A DNA stretch of 9,891 bases from Planctomycetota bacterium (lineage in GTDB: Bacteria; Planctomycetota; Phycisphaerae; WQYP01; JAJZKY01): assembly GCA_021803885.1 (NCBI GenBank), contig JAJZKY010000130.1, forward strand, positions 1 to 9,891, in the 5' to 3' direction. Shown in pieces: positions 7,189-9,891 of the stretch. The translations under genes were made by a program, and so were the position numbers. A model generated the notes under the pieces. It was given only the letters and a program-made list of their open reading frames with translations. It was not told where the DNA came from and did no database searches. Within the stretch, counting starts at the first letter, position 1; every line of letters starts with the position of its first letter.

Positions 7189-8193
7189 TCACCACCCCTG
7201 GTAAACGATGCCATTCCAGCCGAAGTGCACGCGCACCTTCGGCATTGGCACCCACCTCACCGACCCATCGTTGTACATTTCATGCTCACCGGCGGGTAAT
7301 GCGCTGCCCACCCCTTGATCGGCATAATTGGAATCTGGCCAATCCGATGGAATACCCCAGAACATGCCGGCCAACCCCTGCGAGGGCGGAACGCCCACGA
7401 ACGGCGAAGAAAATATGGCATTATCCGTGACCAATAGGGTTCCACCCCCGGATTGTGGATTCAAGGCCGGGGGATGACGCGGATCAAAATTGAAGCGTCC
7501 CGGCCAAGGGCCTCCGTTAGTTGGGTTTTGCATAAGCGGCGTGATCCACGCCCCTCCACCCGGCGTGTCCAACGCGTACAGATCATAGGCAGGGCTGTAA
7601 TTTGTCCCCTCGTCAACCCAATAGCTCAAGCCATAGGTCCCAAAATTCGTACAGTTCCCTTTCCGATCCCAATTCCAGCCGGTACCCGGGGGTAACTCGG
7701 TTGCCATAGTGATTCCACTTTCAGTGTCCGGGCTGTAGAGCAGCTTTAAACCGCTGGCTGTGTCCGGAAGAACACCGGACTGCGGATTAGTAATGGGTGA
7801 ATTGGGGGTCGGGTAACCGTAGGAGGAAACAAAAAGCGATCCCAAGCCCGCCAGAGGCTCACATTCTTGGCCCGCTGGCGAACCTAGGTTGGCGTCCATG
7901 AAGTTATATTGGCTCACGCACGCTAGCGGGTATTGCCCCCGGTACTCGCTGGCGTACTCATGTAAAGCGATGCCGACCTGCCGCAGGTTGGAGGCACCCT
8001 CCGTTCTCACTGCCAGTTGCTTGGCCCTAGACAAGGCTGGAAGTAGGAGCGCAATCAACAGCGCGATAATGCTGATGACAACAAGCAGTTCGATTAATGT
8101 AAATCCGCACGGGCGCTTTCCCCCGATCGGGGCGTGTTTGCCGGGGGCGCACCCCAGTCGCCGCTCACATCCTACCGTCACTGCGTTCATCAT
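7189..8193 (-). CDS. Type II secretion pseudopilin-like protein (prepilin N-terminal domain)
   Basis: This 334-residue protein has a 30-residue leader ending in Gly, then the processing site G30-FTLIE (Glu35 is the +5 residue). A hydrophobic helix follows ([19 protein letters not shown]). Prepilin peptidase would cleave after Gly30 and methylate Phe31. After the helix comes [20 protein letters not shown], typical of the large PVC-group pseudopilin families. The globular domain, about 90-334, is rich in Gly, Pro and Trp. Near the C-terminus, [11 protein letters not shown] (304-314) resembles the H-X9-DG motif of prepilin processing-associated proteins, with a shorter gap (H-x5-DG). The first of two adjacent ATGs, at 8193, follows AGGAGG by 5 bases; the second, at 8190, is also usable. 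It is the first gene of the minus-strand cluster, divergent from the XylR-type regulator, and no other pilus or secretion genes are nearby. Confidence 0.92.
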   Translation of the reverse strand: MMNAVTVGCERRLGCAPGKHAPIGGKRPCGFTLIELLVVISIIALLIALLLPALSRAKQLAVRTEGASNLRQVGIALHEYASEYRGQYPLACVSQYNFMDANLGSPAGQECEPLAGLGSLFVSSYGYPTPNSPITNPQSGVLPDTASGLKLLYSPDTESGITMATELPPGTGWNWDRKGNCTNFGTYGLSYWVDEGTNYSPAYDLYALDTPGGGAWITPLMQNPTNGGPWPGRFNFDPRHPPALNPQSGGGTLLVTDNAIFSSPFVGVPPSQGLAGMFWGIPSDWPDSNYADQGVGSALPAGEHEMYNDGSVRWVPMPKVRVHFGWNGIVYQGW

Positions 8194-8254
8194 TGCAACC
8201 TCCTAGTGTACACGCGCCGACCAGCCCGCCGGTCCGTATTCGTCACCACGCCGT

Positions 8255-8269
8255 ATCCTCGATGAGGAT
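8255..8269 (-). other. Hairpin in the putative operon leader
   Basis: ATCCTC and GAGGAT form a perfect 6-bp stem closing a 3-base loop. It would lie in the 5' leader if transcription starts near 8300, about 60 bases before the pseudopilin ATG. It could influence mRNA stability or be a regulator-binding dyad; the sequence gives no way to choose. Confidence 0.3.
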
Positions 8270-8306
8270 GCGAACCTGCGTCCGCCGGATTCGGGCCACA
8301 CGTACA

Positions 8307-8335
8307 AGAATAGGAGCCTTGGGCGGCGGAATCAA
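8307..8335 (-). promoter_or_regulatory. Sigma70-like promoter for the pseudopilin/PEP-CTERM/hydrolase cluster
   Basis: On the minus strand, TTGATT (8335-8330) and TATTCT (8312-8307) are separated by exactly 17 bases. They match four of six -35 consensus positions and four of six -10 positions. The predicted start is near 8300, giving a leader of about 107 bases. The site lies in the divergent region next to the XylR-type regulator gene, where a regulated promoter is expected, and short dyads stand just upstream of its -35 box. Confidence 0.45.
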
Positions 8336-8352
8336 TGCCATTTATTTCCCTT

Positions 8353-8373
8353 TTGTGTCAGTTTGTTGCACAA
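8353..8373. promoter_or_regulatory. Candidate regulator-binding dyad TTGTG-N11-CACAA
   Basis: TTGTG (8353-8357) and CACAA (8369-8373) are inverted arms around 11 bases, with a nested TTGT-TGC-ACAA at 8363-8373. The dyad is centred about 63 bases upstream of the predicted operon start, a position usual for an activator site. AraC-type domains often bind direct repeats rather than palindromes, so assignment to the neighbouring regulator is only a guess from location. Confidence 0.25.
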
Positions 8374-8381
8374 TGAGTTTA

Positions 8382-8399
8382 CGCGGGTTCCGCGGGAAC
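8382..8399. promoter_or_regulatory. Overlapping direct repeat and palindrome in the divergent region
   Basis: CGCGGG occurs twice, at 8382-8387 and 8391-8396, spaced 9 bases apart. Overlapping it, GTTCC (8387-8391) and GGAAC (8395-8399) are inverted arms around GCG. Either arrangement could be an operator, or the palindrome could fold in the regulator's own leader. No family consensus is matched. Confidence 0.25.
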
Positions 8400-8401
8400 T
8401 G

Positions 8402-8415
8402 CCGTCGGGCGACGG
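8402..8415 (+). other. Hairpin upstream of the regulator gene
   Basis: CCGTCG and CGACGG form a perfect 6-bp GC-rich stem around GG, ending 38 bases before the regulator ATG and upstream of its ribosome binding site. If it is transcribed it would be a stable leader stem. It leaves the Shine-Dalgarno (AAGGA) free, so it does not look like a translational switch by itself. Confidence 0.3.
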
Positions 8416-8453
8416 TGAGAGGCGGCGGGGTGCTTTAGCAGAAAGGAATCACA

Positions 8454-9626
8454 ATGGCCAAGAATGGAACGAATCACAAGATTAAACACATTGCTCTGCT
8501 GCTCGGCTGGAACGCCGAAGGCCTGCATCGGGGAGTCGCCAAGTTTGCCCGCGAAAGGGGTTGGGCCCTCGATGTCCTGGGCAATCGCCTGCACCGGTGG
8601 GTTCCGGGCTGGCAGCCGGACGGCATTATCTGCCTGCTCGGTTCGGACGCCAACATCGACGCGTATGTCCGCCGGGTCCAAGTGCCAGTAGTCAACATCG
8701 GCTACAACAGGGAATTGCCGGTTCCGAGTGTTTCTACTGACAACCGGGATGTCGCTCAAATGGCCGTCAGTTATTTCCAAAGTTGCGGCTTCTCCGATGT
8801 GGGTTACTACTATACGAACGGCGGGCCGTGCGATGACGAGCGCTTGCGGTATTTCAGGGAAAGCGCGGCACGTTCGAAACTACGATTGCACATTCTGGAT
8901 ACAAGTGTTCGCAACCGTAGCACCGCCGGTGCCGACGCCCGGTTTGCGTCACTGCGGCGATCCCTGCACCAACTGCGGTTTCCGTTGGGCATGTTCGTGG
9001 AAAATGACGACCGCGGAGTAGAGCTAATTACGGCGTGCCTAGAAGAGGGCATTGGTGTGCCCGAACAGGTCGCGGTATTGGCCGTCAACAATGACGTGCT
9101 CCAATGCGAGTTCTCCCCGGTCCCCCTGAGCAGCATCGACGAAAACATGCCGGCAGTTGGTTATGCGGCGGCGCAATACTTAGACCGACTTTTTCGGGCG
9201 CAGCCCATCCTCGACCCCGATTTGTCAGTTCCGCCATTGCGTGTCGTGGCGCGCCGCAGCACTGATGTTATGGCGATTAATCACCCCGTAGTGCGCGACT
9301 TGCTCCAAAGGCTTGCCGCGCAATTTAACACACGTCTTTCGGCCAGAACGGCCGCCTCCTGGGCACCGTTATCAAGGCGCCACCTCCACGCGTTGTTCAA
9401 GCGAGAGACCGGCCGCTCGATCGCCCAGTACATCATGCACCTGCGTATAAGTCGGGCTGAGCAGTTGCTCGTCGAGACGGAAATAAAGCAACGGGTGGTC
9501 GCGGAACGAGCGGGATTTTCCGACGAGCACCACTTGATCCGCGCCTTCCGCCGGATTCACTGCTGCACGCCATCGCAGTACCGCAGGGCCGCCCGTTGCG
9601 GAATTACCCTTCACGGCAGTGACTAG
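8454..9626 (+). CDS. XylR-type sugar-responsive transcription regulator (AraC family)
   Basis: This 390-residue regulator has a LacI/periplasmic-binding-like sensor domain at about 10-275: HIALLLGWN, GLHRGVAKFARERGW, WQPDGIICLLG, VPVVNIGY, STDNRDVAQMA and VLAVNNDVLQCEFSPVPLSS. An AraC-type DNA-binding domain follows at about 278-378, with a first helix-turn-helix near 294-319 (SRRHLHALFKRETG) and a second near 343-370 ending in the signature FSDEHHLIRAFRRIHCCTPSQYRR positions 355-378. This is the layout of E. coli XylR, which binds D-xylose and activates xylose genes; the ligand here is more probably a sugar from the adjacent hydrolases. The ATG at 8454 follows AAGGA by 7 bases. The gene is divergent from the hydrolase cluster across 260 bases, so it likely controls that cluster and possibly itself. 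The C-terminus is of normal length, although an IS630-type element begins at or just after the stop codon. Confidence 0.93.
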   Translation: MAKNGTNHKIKHIALLLGWNAEGLHRGVAKFARERGWALDVLGNRLHRWVPGWQPDGIICLLGSDANIDAYVRRVQVPVVNIGYNRELPVPSVSTDNRDVAQMAVSYFQSCGFSDVGYYYTNGGPCDDERLRYFRESAARSKLRLHILDTSVRNRSTAGADARFASLRRSLHQLRFPLGMFVENDDRGVELITACLEEGIGVPEQVAVLAVNNDVLQCEFSPVPLSSIDENMPAVGYAAAQYLDRLFRAQPILDPDLSVPPLRVVARRSTDVMAINHPVVRDLLQRLAAQFNTRLSARTAASWAPLSRRHLHALFKRETGRSIAQYIMHLRISRAEQLLVETEIKQRVVAERAGFSDEHHLIRAFRRIHCCTPSQYRRAARCGITLHGSD

Positions 9627-9891
9627 TGCGTAATTGCAATAAAGAGTGATACTACCTATAATGTTGGTCATGGCAAGGAAAGCTAAACCAATTGAATGCG
9701 GTGCCGAGGATAGGCAAGTACTGGAACGTTGGTCGCGCAGCCGGACGGAGTCCCGACAGTTGGTCGAGCGTGCCCGTATGGTGCTGGGATGCGTGAAGGG
9801 CATCGCGGTGCAGCAGACCGCCCTGGAATGCCACACACGCCCGAACACGGTTATCAAGTGGCGGGATCGGTTTGTCCGGCTGGGGCTGCTG
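9626..9891 (+). mobile_element. Left part of an IS630-family insertion sequence
   Basis: The element is inferred from the transposase reading frame at 9661. IS630-family elements insert at TA dinucleotides, and the nearest suitable TA is inside the TAG stop of the regulator gene (9624-9625). It is followed by GTGCGTAATTGCAATAAAG, which could be the left terminal inverted repeat. The right end lies beyond the window, so neither the repeat nor the TA duplication can be confirmed, and the true boundary could be anywhere in 9624-9660. Confidence 0.45.
9661..9891 (+). CDS. IS630-family transposase, N-terminal part (runs off the window)
   Basis: The frame is open for 77 codons to the right edge without a stop. 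The translation has the N-terminal helix-turn-helix region typical of IS630 transposases: SRTESRQLVERARMVLGCV, then an alternative helix set around VQQTALECHTRPNTVIKWRD and RFVRLGLL. In the family this domain binds the terminal repeats, and a DDE catalytic domain follows; that part is not in view. The start could be ATG 9661 or ATG 9670 (MARKAKPIE); neither has a strong ribosome binding site, which is common for insertion sequences. Whether the element is intact cannot be judged. Confidence 0.8.
   Translation, partial: MLVMARKAKPIECGAEDRQVLERWSRSRTESRQLVERARMVLGCVKGIAVQQTALECHTRPNTVIKWRDRFVRLGLL

Noticed and set aside
8810..9148. Minus-strand open frame inside the regulator gene
   Set aside because: It is a shadow of the XylR-type coding region without its own ribosome binding site or domain.

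Overview
The window reads as an accessory glycan-degradation locus from a bacterium of the Planctomycetota-Verrucomicrobiota-Lentisphaerota type. That placement is inferred from gene content: a XylR-type regulator (sugar-binding domain plus AraC helix-turn-helix), a solitary type II pseudopilin-like gene with an FTLIE processing site, a PEP-CTERM protein, secreted glycoside hydrolases and an IS630-type transposase. The DNA is moderately GC-rich and the minus-strand genes carry good AGGAGG-type ribosome binding sites. No 16S rRNA or other taxonomic marker is present, so the phylum is not proven.

Layout. At the left edge, positions 2-217 are an open plus-strand reading frame that may be the tail of an upstream gene (weak). 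Positions 370-1638 (minus) encode a cytoplasmic Sel1-repeat protein. A gene-free stretch of about 500 bases follows. From 2140 to 8193, four genes lie head to tail on the minus strand. In transcription order they are a pseudopilin-like protein (8193-7189), a PEP-CTERM protein with a carbohydrate-binding-like fold (7077-6400), a secreted GH144/glycoamylase-family hydrolase split by a frameshift (about 6054-4649), and a GH3 beta-glucosidase lipoprotein (4575-2140). Divergent from them, at 8454-9626 (plus), is the XylR/AraC-type regulator. The shared 260-base region between regulator and operon holds a good sigma70-like promoter facing the operon and several small dyads. At the right edge, the first 77 codons of an IS630-family transposase run out of the window.

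How the genes may work together. GH144 enzymes characterised to date are endo-beta-1,2-glucanases, and a GH3 beta-glucosidase next to one is a known arrangement for beta-1,2-glucan/sophorose use in Bacteroidetes. Here such a pair sits under a divergent sugar-sensing regulator, with a pseudopilin and a PEP-CTERM surface protein in place of a SusC/SusD pair or any visible transporter. The most notable points are this regulator-pseudopilin-PEP-CTERM-hydrolase arrangement, the single-base frame break in the GH144 gene, and the possible coincidence of the IS630 left end with the regulator's stop codon.
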